A stretch of DNA of 64,000 nt from Aurelia coerulea (taxonomy: Eukaryota; Cnidaria; Scyphozoa; Semaeostomeae; Ulmaridae): assembly GCA_039566865.1 (NCBI GenBank), contig CM076959.1, positions 11,763,501 to 11,827,500 of the forward strand, read 5' to 3'. The position numbers were made by a program, and so were the translations under genes. The notes beneath the pieces are model-generated. The model saw only the letters and a program-made list of their open reading frames with translations. It had not been told where the DNA came from and did not search any database. Below are positions 28,301-40,300 of the stretch, piece by piece (positions within the stretch are counted from its first letter, which is position 1; the number at the start of each line of letters is the position of its first letter).

Positions 28301-31300
28301 TTCAAAGAAGGACACGCCCTTCTAAACTCCTAATTAAATATCTACCTCGTGCATCATAATCCTCAAGTATAGAATTTCCTCGCAAAAGCTTATATACACA
28401 TCGTTGATAGTTTAGAATCATTCGAAATCATACTCTGATGAGGACACAAGTCCGAAAGGCCTCAGTGTGTTAAAACATAGCTTATAGTATTTTTTGTCGT
28501 CCAACCTCTCTACATCAAGTTTCTAGTTATATATTTTACCAAGTTTTTATATATGTCTTGTATGTATATATATATATATGTAGGCCTACTTTAAATAAAT
28601 TGATAATAATAATAATAATAATAATAAAGAAAACGGGTGTGATTTTTCCAAAAGTTAGGACGTAAACATACATTTCTGAAAAGGCCTAAGTTTAAGGTAC
28701 CATAAATCAGCAACCAGTGGACCGATTTTGAAAATTTTTGTTTCGTTTTGACCCTCAGGTATCTGAAAACAAAGCTACACTAATCAGTTGAATCAAAATG
28801 AGATTTCATTTTTAGCCTTAAATTAGATGCCCTGGATCACAGTGCGGCATCCAAACATGTACACTCAAACATCTGGAGAGTAGATTTCTTCAAAAAAAAT
28901 TCGATAAATTTCAAGCAGTTTTTTGTCCTGGTTCCGTTTTACGAAGGTAGGTAAAATTTAGAAAAATCTTCACGGGTTTCGTTTGTCTCCTTCGCTTTTT
29001 AGTGATTGGTCCATGAAAATGAGGTTTTGGCGGTTTCGACCATGGGCCACGAGCAATCGGCTATGTACGACGAATGATTGCAATGCTGTATTAGTTTAGT
29101 TTCAGATTTATGTTTTCGTATTTAATGTAATCAGTAACTTTAATTAAGCAGAATTTTGACCCAAGAGGCTTGTATCAAGAATTTGAAAAAGATTGGTTTT
29201 TGTAAGTACTGTAGTAAGCAATTCCAACTATAAGGAACAAAATTAGAAGGCCTGACAGAGAACTTATTGCCAAACATTTTGCTTGGAAATGTGGCCTACC
29301 AAGCAGAAAAATTATGTCGAAATGTCTATACTAATTTAATGGACTTGTCTAATAAATGATATAAATCAAAGCAAACATGTTTGTCGTCTTGCTCCTCATT
29401 CTGCATTTCACGAGCCTTGATAATTAATTCTAACCCCTGGAAGATAACTTATAACTTAACCAAACTTTTATATTTGTATTACTTTAGTTTCAGATTTATG
29501 TTTTCGTATTTAATGTAGGATCTTTTACTTAAATGATATCGTTGTGAATGGATTATTATATGTTTTGAATTATGAATGGATTCTCGAAATGAAGTTAAAC
29601 CATCAGTTAGGCAACGACGGAGTTGTAATTTATAAAATCGGTGTTATTGCTTTGGTATTGGCCCTTTTTCAAAGGGTGGATACATTTTCTTCGCTCACCT
29701 AGTATACATTAAAAATTTCTGTCTCTGTCTATCTGCAATACTGCGTGGGTGACCCCAAAAAGGACAACCGAGAAAACCTGTTACCCAAAATTTAGCAATC
29801 AACTGACATTATTGATTTAAGCGTTGTTATGCAGCTAAATGACCAGGCGAAATCGCTACAAAGTTGCGATTTTTATTGATGTTAAAGATTTACCAAAAAC
29901 AGGCAGTTGTAAAGCCCATCGAAAGTCTTCCAAATTAGGGGATCGCTTTCGATCAGCTGCGAAGCAAAGACACGAAATATATCCTACATCTATAAAGGAT
30001 TTCAATGAAATATCAAATCCTGATCTTAAGTTTTTGCAAGAAATACTTATGCTGAGCCCTTTTGGACTTTTTTTCAGTAATCTATTTTAAGGGGGCTGGC
30101 AGTATTTGTAACTATTTAAAGCTAATTTAGGCCCATTATTCATGCCGCATCCAGGCATGGGACCCCTTGTTTGACGTCTCTTCCGAAGGACGGCGAAGTG
30201 AGTTGCGAGGTTAGGGCTCCGAGAGGTCACCCATCCGGAGTTTGACCTCACTCGACGGAGCTTAACTTCAGTCACCTGACGGAAACCGTATACGCCGCTT
30301 GGCCTCTCACCCCACTTACTTTAAAACTCCTAATTTTCATTTCAGCAAGTCGTCATCATTTGAAATCCTTATTTATATTGAATTCATCGAAGGAATCTTT
30401 TTGCACAGCAAACCTGTATTATTTACAGGTTGGTGACTTGATGAGGTCAATGATTTTGCTTGCTTATAAACCAATGGAAGGAAGAATTGAAGAGGTATGG
30501 AATTTTTTTACTTTCGAGTACCGAATAATCGGCCCCCGCTCCGCTTATTAATTTTTGAAAAACTTTCCAATGACCCTTTCCAACACTTTTATTCCGGCGC
30601 CCCCCCTCTTATTAATTCTTGGAAAATTGATATGGTATTGAACATAATTTTTGACTAAATATAAATAAGATACGTGTTTAACTAAGAAAACGACTATTTC
30701 CAATTTTTCACCTCCCCCCTTTGTTCCATCCCCCCGATTATTATTATATCGAACCATTGCCAACCCACCCGATTATTCTCACCTCTCCCCCCGTTTATTC
30801 GGTATTCGAGAGTACACCGTTAAAGCATATTTAATGGCATCTTTCTTATCTCTATTGACTTGCTTTTTTGGCAATTTTATTTCATTTTGACAGCTTAAAG
30901 GTTCGTCTGAGAACCTTTTCTTACATCTTTGACAGCTAGAAGTTTTACTGAAGGATTTTGTATGCAGACGTATGCCGATGCATGCTTATCTATACTGCAT
31001 TCGGGCTTTTCTTCTGACACAACTGATTTTACGTTTACGTGTTCTCGTTGATAATAATCTGAAAGAAAAGGTGTCTTAGACTACATGTACACCATACAGG
31101 ATTACATTCACACCATATTGGCACAATTGCAAAACGGCAAAAGACTTGATGATACCAAAAGTTTAGCGTTATCAGCAAGCCGTTGATTTGTCCATTTTTG
31201 CAGATTGCGCATGATTTTTCACCGAATTGGATGACTGCTGTAGAGCTGTTAGATGACGACACGTTCCTTGGAGCAGAGAATTCCTTCAATCTATTCACTT

Positions 31301-34300
31301 GTCAAAAGGACAGCGCTGCAACCACTGATGAAGAGAGAAATACTTTGAATGAAGTTGGAAGATATCATTTAGGAGAATTCGTAAACGTTTTTAGACATGG
31401 TATGTTGATAATGCAGAGATTTCTGTGTGTTCTCTTTAAAAGGGACTAAGTGTAGACTGATCACATGATTCCCTTGTTTCCCTGTGTTGTTTGACTTGAT
31501 GATATCGCTTCCGTCTATGGCACGCGAAAGTCACCACAATTAGATAAACCCGGTTTATCACCAGATAAACCCAGTTTATCTGTGATAAACCCAGTTTATC
31601 ACCAGATAAACCCACTTTATCTCAGATAAACCCACTTTATCTCAGATAAACCCACTTCATCACGAAAACTCACTTTATCTGCTGATAAACCTAGTTTATC
31701 AAAGAGAAACAGATAAACCCAGTTATCTGAGATAAACCCAGTTTATCTGAGATAAACCCAGTTTATCTGAGGTAAACCCAATTTATCACCAGATAAACCT
31801 AGTTTTTCAGAAGATATGGCACGCGAAAGTCACCACAATTAAACATAAGCAGATAAACCCAGTTTATCAGAGCAGATAATCCCAGTTTATCTGAAAGGCA
31901 GGCATGAACATATCATCTTCAAAATTACTTCTATTTCTATTGTTTTGCTCTTCCGGCTGTTTGTATCCATAGAAATTGTTGTTTCTCCCCATCCAAATCG
32001 AGTTGAGAGGGCATCAGCGGCAACAGTATCCAAAAGAAATCCGTCGGACGTTAAAAATGCAGCGGGGAAAATTTTGAAATCATACATTTTCGCCGGGATT
32101 ACCACTATTATGACGGGGAAAGGAAAAATTTTGGCAATCATCTATGGAACTTGCATAATTTTCGACCGGGAAATGAAAATTTCAACAGGGAAATAACAGA
32201 AACAAGGCTGGGAAAATGTTTAAACTCAAAATATGGCGAGGAAACAAGTTTTCTTGGAGTGTCATCCTTTTACCTTGGTAGGGCATCGTTTCAGCGGGTT
32301 TATTACTGGAGGGTGTAGTATACTGCAATGTGGAGGCAATGGTTTGAGAGGTGTGCAAATTATTTCATTCACTGCTACATTAATAAGTTTCACAACTGCC
32401 AGGAGATGTCTCAGAGAACTACAGAGAAATCCTGACAGGGTGCAGTCAATAGTCGAAAGGCAGTTCTTTTTTTAAAATGCAAATGCTGAAGTATCAACGC
32501 TTGATATGGCATTTGCCAAAGGATTATCAAAATCATTGGGCTACAAGTCTGATTCCGCCATTTTGACTGGGTTTATCTAATTGTGGTGACTTTTGCGTGC
32601 CATATCCATCAACAGAGACTCATGATATGATATTATTCTGAAAATTTGTCCCTTTAGACCCTGTAATTGACCCTGTTTAAGACCCTATATTACATGTTTT
32701 TTTTTCTTTTTTATTCAAATGTAAAATTTACAATTTATCTTACATTCTCCTATACCTATTCTAATTACTATACAGCACTACAGGTACGATAACATGGGGA
32801 GCAAAAGACAATGACTACCCCATGGCCAATATATAAAGACACAAAACGTTAAACTGTTTACAGTCACACTACGAACAATTAAAATTAATTGATACTATAC
32901 TAGATTCTGTCTCATATCAGATGTCGGGTCAGGGTTGCGATGAATTTAATGATGTCATGAGCGCAATCCATTTGTTGCTGATTAAGGTAAGTAAAATGTC
33001 TGACAACTGATATGATGTGAAACAGAATTAACAAAGAAAAGAAACATTTACGATAAGGGACTTGGTGGTTGCTTAGTACATAGCTGAAATCTCAATGGAT
33101 CTTAATCAAACCGACCGGTTTTGTGGATGAAGCGTAAAGTTAATTCGAGTATACTTCTGTTCAACTCATTAGAAAGGTCTTGATCACCATATAATAAAAG
33201 CTGCGTCAAAGAATCATTTGAAAGATTGGTGATTTGTACAAATGGTCGTAATAATTCAACAATTTCAGCGAGAATATGTTGTCGTTGAACATCAGAAGAA
33301 GGGCAGAGCAACAAAAAGTGCTCATACTACCTAAAGAAGGTGTTGATGAAATTGAACAAAAGGAGGTTCACCAAAGACATGAGTTTCAGCAACATAATGA
33401 ACAGCAATACAATACTTTGAGGCTCGGGATCGGAAATACTGAACAGGACATTTAATCATGTATTTGTAAAGTCATTTTGCAGTACGCATATATTATCAGC
33501 TATGAAGGCTCAGTAATACTATGGAACTGGAATTTTAATCTAATGTGATGATCAACAAATAAGAACCTTTTTCAAATGTCCGGCTGAATGGGTAGAATTT
33601 CAAAGTTTCAGCCCGTAGGTTCTTCATCGACTAGGTTCTTATTCGCGGGTGTTTATTGTTCTAGTTCATGTTTCTCTTGGATGCTAATCTGCAAAGAAAC
33701 ACCTTTCAACTATCGGTAACCATGCTGAAAATGTTCGTTCTGATTTCAAGGATGGTGGTCCTGTCCGAAGATGTGTTAAGATCTTTTAGACTCTACTAAT
33801 CATTCATAAAAATGTTTGGCTGCTAGTCTTCTTCTTAGAGGAACAAATACAGTTTTCACCAATTACCCTGTGAATAAAACCAACTTACATTCGTTGAAGA
33901 TCATCAACATTTTGATAAATTACCGATAATAGCAATTCCTCTATGTGCAGTTGTGTCAAGGACCAAATTTGCTTCAGGTAACATATCAGATTTTTGTGAT
34001 TCTAAAAGGTTTAAGTTCTTTTGTACTCACCTGGCACATGATATGTGAATTTAATGTTATTTTGTTTATAATGACAGGATCACTCATCATTCAACACGCA
34101 AACGAACAAGTTACACCTGTGCAATCATCAGTTTTATTCGGAACTGTCAGCGGTTTAATCGGTAAGTGAAATTAAATTCAAAAAAACTTGGTAAAATATA
34201 TAACTAGAAACTTGATGTAGAGAGGTTGGACGACAAAAAATACTATAAGCTATGTTTTAACACACTGAGGCCTTTCGGACTTGTGTCCTCATCAGAGTAT

Positions 34301-37300
34301 GATTTCGAATGATTCTAAACTATCAACGATGTGTATATAAGCTTTTACGAGGAAATTCTATACTTGAGGATTATGATGCACGAGGTAGATATTTAATTAG
34401 GAGTTTAGAAGGGCGTGTCCTTCTTTGAATAGTTTTTCTTCATAATATAAAAGAGCAGACGAGTTATTTAGAGCAAAGAATACGAATATTTTGAAAAACG
34501 GCTCTTTTAGCTTGTTGTGTCTTATTCCGCATTCGTGGACGTGTTTGGGAAAGCTACAAGTTGAAATGCCACTTCTGGATTCTGAAATATGATTATTCAT
34601 GCGATTGCGTAAGGTCCGTGTCTGTCCAATGTAACTCATCTCGTTGTTGCACATGTTACATGAAAGGAAATAAACCACATTTTCACTCTGGCAAGTAATG
34701 CTGGATTTGATTTCCCAAGTGCTGTTATTTGCGGTCGTGAATGAGGTGACAGGCTGCAGATACTGTTTGCATAGCTTACATCTTTTGTTTGAACAGAGTG
34801 AAATTCCAGGGATTCGATGTAGTGGTCGTACGTGTTTGGTCTCAAACTTTGCTTTTGTGAGTGTCGATAATAAGTTTTTAGGTTGTTTCAATGCAACGAC
34901 TGGTTTCGATTTTGCGAACACTGTTTTTAATTTCTTATCATTGGCATTTTTCAAAAGGTTCGATACGTTCTTCAATACATTGTTAAAACGAAATTGTGGG
35001 TAATAAGTTGTAACCAGAGGCACGATATCTTTCGACGGGCATGGAGCAGGGCCTTGTAGTTTTGCATTATGGAAAGCTTTTCGTATTACATGAAGTGGGT
35101 AATGACAGTCTAATAACCAATTTTCAAGCTCTTTAAGGCGAAACTCGACTCTTTTTGGGTCTGAGACGAACACGATAATTCTTTTCGCTAGATTGTAAGG
35201 AATGTTTTGTTTAATATGTACAGGATGAGCGCTTTCAAAATTGAGATAGTCGTGTGGGTTTGTATCTTTGTAAAAAATATCGGTTTCAATATATTTGTTA
35301 TTCTTGATAATGACTTCTATGTCGAGGAAGTTCAGAGACTTAGTGTTCTCTTCCGATTTTTGCTTACTTTTTTCCAGCGTGAAATTTATAGTTGGGTGTA
35401 GTTCATTCAATGCGGTCAGAAATAGATCAATGCTTAAATGTTTTGGAAGTGCGATAAATCCATCATCCATATAGCGATAAAATTTGTCTTGTATCAAGGC
35501 ACAGTCGTTTCGATCAAAGTATTTTGGTAAAATAATAGGAAAGAGTTTCGTTTCTTCTAAATATCCTACGGTTAGGCAAGCATACGGTGGAGCGAATTTT
35601 GTACCCATTGCGGTTCCAGCTGTCTGTTTGTAAAGGGTACCATCGAATAAAAAGTTATTGTTCTCTAAAATAAACTTGGCTGCGTTGACGATAAAGTCGC
35701 AACTTAACCTTTCTGGAATGAGGTCGTGTCTTTTGTTTATCCAATAAGTTAGAGCTTCAAGGCCGAGTTCGTGTGGAATGCTGGTATAGAGGCTTATGAT
35801 ATCGCAGGAATATAGCTCTACTTCTTGTTCAAATTCTTGTGGTAGTTTACGAAGGAAATGCCAATCATCTTTAATATAGGTTTTCAAGGTTGGAACTAAA
35901 GGTTTTAAAACTGTGTCTAGAAATTCGCTTAGTCTCTGGGTTGGTGCTACTGGACCCGCTATTATTGGTCGGCTTTTTAAATCATTGGGTGGATCAACTT
36001 CAACATATATTTTGTTTTCCTCCTTTATTATTCGAATTATTTCTTTACTTTTGTGAATTTTAGGAAGGGCGTAAAAGTTACTTGTTTTCCATTCGAAGTT
36101 AGAAATAAAATCGACTTCCTTTTTTGTTAGACAGTCTTCGTGATTACGTAAAAGTGTGTTCAAGCTTTTCATGACGTTTCTATCTTCATTTTTATCGACT
36201 TTGGTGTATGATTTGTGATTAAGATGGTTTTCTAAAACGAGGCTGTCACGATAATAAGGCTTGTCCATAATTATGAAATTGCCACCTTTGTCTGCTTTTT
36301 TCATGATTATTTCTTCATTGGTAGCTAATTCGTGTAAGGCGGTTCTTTCTTCGGAGGTTAGGTTGTCTGGGCATGATCTAGTATCTGGTTGTAGCATTTC
36401 GATAAAGGTACAGATTTGGTGTAGCTCTTTGTTTTCTGTATAAATAGGCCGGTTAGATTTGTTTCTATGAAGGGAGGGGTCATTCCATTCCTTGTCCCAA
36501 AATACTTCTTTTATTTTAGTTTTCTAGTGAAATCCTTTGTATTGGTACGAAAATTGTTACGAGGGGTTGATAGTGGTGTAAACTTTGGCCCTCTCGCTAA
36601 TAAGGATATGTGGTTTGCAGCCAATTTGAAGGAGGATAGGTTGATGATCTTAGTTGATACGGTCGGGGAGGGTGTGGCTGCTGGTTTCTTCGCCAGTTTT
36701 TTGAGGCATTTTGAGAGTGGTTTGTTGAAACAGGCGTGGTTGAAGCTGGCTTTGGACGGGCAGATGGTTCTTGGCTATTTTGATTTGGGTTGTGCTGATT
36801 TTTGTTGTGTGTTGATGCATTTGGCTTGCTGTAGATGGTGGTTTTTTGGTTTGATGTTTCTTGTTCTTTTGGCCTTGATTGTTGCTCCTTATCTTTCTTA
36901 TGTGCTGCTCTTGTGCTTTGAATTCTTTGGTCCCATTTGGAGTGAATAGCTTCCTCATTTTGCTTAACTCTCTGTGACCAGAACGTTTTCAGCTCTTCGA
37001 CTTCTTCCTCAGTGCTTGCATTTGATGTAATAAATGAGATTACATTCTCGTCAACGCCGTTAATTTTCTCTTCAGACAGCGCTACTCTTACATTTAAAAC
37101 ATCTATCTCTGCTCGGACTTTATGCATTGCCAGATTGTCGTAGATCTCCTTTTCTTTTTCGTTGGCTGGGGTGGTTTTCTCATTTTCTCGGAACTTACGA
37201 GGTATATAGGCTGGTTCTTCTGATAGACATTCTGAAAAGAGCTGAGCTAGTTGTTTGTTTCGAGTGTAATTCCAAAACAGGTCTTTTCTTTCTTTCAGTT

Positions 37301-40300
37301 GATTGTAGATGTGAGATTTTGTTTCATTGTTTTTGTTGCTGGCTGTTATAGTGGAAGTTAATGTGGTGGATGTTAATGTAGATCCAACGTTTTTCAGGTT
37401 GTCTTGAATTTGGCTTTTAATTAAAACCTGTGTTGCTTCCATAATTGAAGGGGTAAGTTCCTTTATAATTGTTGGCAGAATTTCCATGATGTTGTTGAAG
37501 ATAATTTCCTTGATTGCATCTCGTTGGGTTGGCGTAAGAATTTCCTCAATTGCTTCTCGTTGGGTTGGTGTAAGATCCAAATCATTGTTTAGCTTCGTAT
37601 AATGTGCCATCTCTAACTAAAAACTTGGTAAAATATATAACTAGAAACTTGATGTAGAGAGGTTGGACGACAAAAAATACTATAAGCTATGTTTTAACAC
37701 ACTGAGGCCTTTCGGACTTGTGTCCTCATCAGAGTATGATTTCGAATGATTCTAAACTATCAACGATGTGTATATAAGCTTTTGCGAGGAAATTCTATAC
37801 TTGAGGATTATGATGCACGAGGTAGATATTTAATTAGGAGTTTAGAAGGGCGTGTCCTTCTTTGAATAGTTTTTCTTCATAATATAAAAGAGCAGACGAG
37901 TTATTTAGAGCAAAGAATACGAATATTTTGAAAAACGGCTCTTTTAGCTTGTTGTGTCTTATTCCGCATTCGTGGACGTGTTTGGGAAAGCTACAAGTTG
38001 AAATGCCACTTCTGGATTCTGAAATATGATTATTCATGCGATTGCGTAAGGTCCGTGTCTGTCCAATGTAACTCATCTCGTTGTTGCACATGTTACATGA
38101 AAGGAAATAAACCACATTTTCACTCTGGCAAGTAATGCTGGATTTGATTTCCCAAGTGCTGTTATTTGCGGTCGTGAATGAGGTGACAGGCTGCAGATAC
38201 TGTTTGCATAGCTTACATCTTTTGTTTGAACAGAGTGAAATTCCAGGGATTCGATGTAGTGGTCGTACGTGTTTGGTCTCAAACTTTGCTTTTGTGAGTG
38301 TCGATAATAAGTTTTTAGGTTGTTTCAATGCAACGACTGGTTTCGATTTTGCGAACACTGTTTTTAATTTCTTATCATTGGCATTTTTCAAAAGGTTCGA
38401 TACGTTCTTCAATACATTGTTAAAACGAAATTGTGGGTAATAAGTTGTAACCAGAGGCACGATATCTTTCGACGGGCATGGAGCAGGGCCTCATTCACGA
38501 CCGCAAATAACAGCACTTGGGAAATCAAATCCAGCATTACTTGCCAGAGTGAAAATGTGGTTTATTTCCTTTCATGTAACATGTGCAACAACGAGATGAG
38601 TTACATTGGACAGACACGGACCTTACGCAATCGCATGAATAATCATATTTCAGAATCCAGAAGTGGCATTTCAACTTGTAGCTTTCCCAAACACGTCCAC
38701 GAATGCGGAATAAGACACAACAAGCTAAAAGAGCCGTTTTTCAAAATATTCGTATTCTTTGCTCTAAATAACTCGTCTGCTCTTTTATATTATGAAGAAA
38801 AACTATTCAAAGAAGGACACGCCCTTCTAAACTCCTAATTAAATATCTACCTCGTGCATCATAATCCTCAAGTATAGAATTTCCTCGCAAAAGCTTATAT
38901 ACACATCGTTGATAGTTTAGAATCATTCGAAATCATACTCTGATGAGGACACAAGTCCGAAAGGCCTCAGTGTGTTAAAACATAGCTTATAGTATTTTTT
39001 GTCGTCCAACCTCTCTACATCAAGTTTCTAGTTATATATTTTACCAAGTTTTTAGTTAGAGATGGCACATTATACGAAGCTAAACAATGATTTGGATCTT
39101 ACACCAACCCAACGAGAAGCAATTGAGGAAATTCTTACGCCAACCCAACGAGATGCAATCAAGGAAATTATCTTCAACAACATCATGGAAATTCTGCCAA
39201 CAATTATAAAGGAACTTACCCCTTCAATTATGGAAGCAACACAGGTTTTAATTAAAAGCCAAATTCAAGACAACCTGAAAAACGTTGGATCTACATTAAC
39301 ATCCACCACATTAACTTCCACTATAACAGCCAGCAACAAAAACAATGAAACAAAATCTCACATCTACAATCAACTGAAAGAAAGAAAAGACCTGTTTTGG
39401 AATTACACTCGAAACAAACAACTAGCTCAGCTCTTTTCAGAATGTCTATCAGAAGAACCAGCCTATATACCTCGTAAGTTCCGAGAAAATGAGAAAACCA
39501 CCCCAGCCAACGAAAAAGAAAAGGAGATCTACGACAATCTGGCAATGCATAAAGTCCGAGCAGAGATAGATGTTTTAAATGTAAGAGTAGCGCTGTCTGA
39601 AGAGAAAATTAACGGCGTTGACGAGAATGTAATCTCATTTATTACATCAAATGCAAGCACTGAGGAAGAAGTCGAAGAGCTGAAAACGTTCTGGTCACAG
39701 AGAGTTAAGCAAAATGAGGAAGCTATTCACTCCAAATGGGACCAAAGAATTCAAAGCACAAGAGCAGCACATAAGAAAGATAAGGAGCAACAATCAAGGC
39801 CAAAAGAACAAGAAACATCAAACCAAAAAACCACCATCTACAGCAAGCCAAATGCATCAACACACAACAAAAATCAGCACAACCCAAATCAAAATAGCCA
39901 AGAACCATCTGCCCGTCCAAAGCCAGCTTCAACCACGCCTGTTTCAACAAACCACTCTCAAAATGCCTCAAAAAACTGGCGAAGAAACCAGCAGCCACAC
40001 CCTCCCCGACCGTATCAACTAAGATCATCAACCTATCCTCCTTCAAATTGGCTGCAAACCACATATCCTTATTAGCGAGAGGGCCAAAGTTTACACCACT
40101 ATCAACCCCTCGTAACAATTTTCGTACCAATACAAAGGATTTCACTAGAAAACTAAAATTAAAAGAAGTATTTTGGGACAAGGAATGGAATGACCCCTCC
40201 CTTCATAGAAACAAATCTAACCGGCCTATTTATACAGAAAACAAAGAGCTACACCAAATCTGTACCTTTATCGAAATGCTACAACCAGATACTAGATCAT

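Larger units (their letters stand above)
28142..28547. mobile_element. Miniature head-to-head Penelope-like insertion
   Basis: 28142-28287 is a minus-oriented copy of the 3' tail of the Penelope-like element at 34-42 kb. 28288-28547 is a plus-oriented 3' end that includes the last ~15 codons of ORF2. Both 3' tails point outward. A 13-bp target duplication TATATATGTCTTG flanks it (28129-28141 and 28548-28560). Confidence 0.88.

Noticed and set aside
31545..31900. CRISPR-like array of regular palindromic repeats
   Set aside because: Eukaryotic context, variable units without unique spacers, enclosed in a TIR transposon.
36467..36949. 160-aa hydrophobic plus-strand ORF (and its mirror at 39723-40181)
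   Set aside because: Antisense shadow of Penelope ORF1; hydrophobicity follows from the Lys/Asn-rich sense strand.
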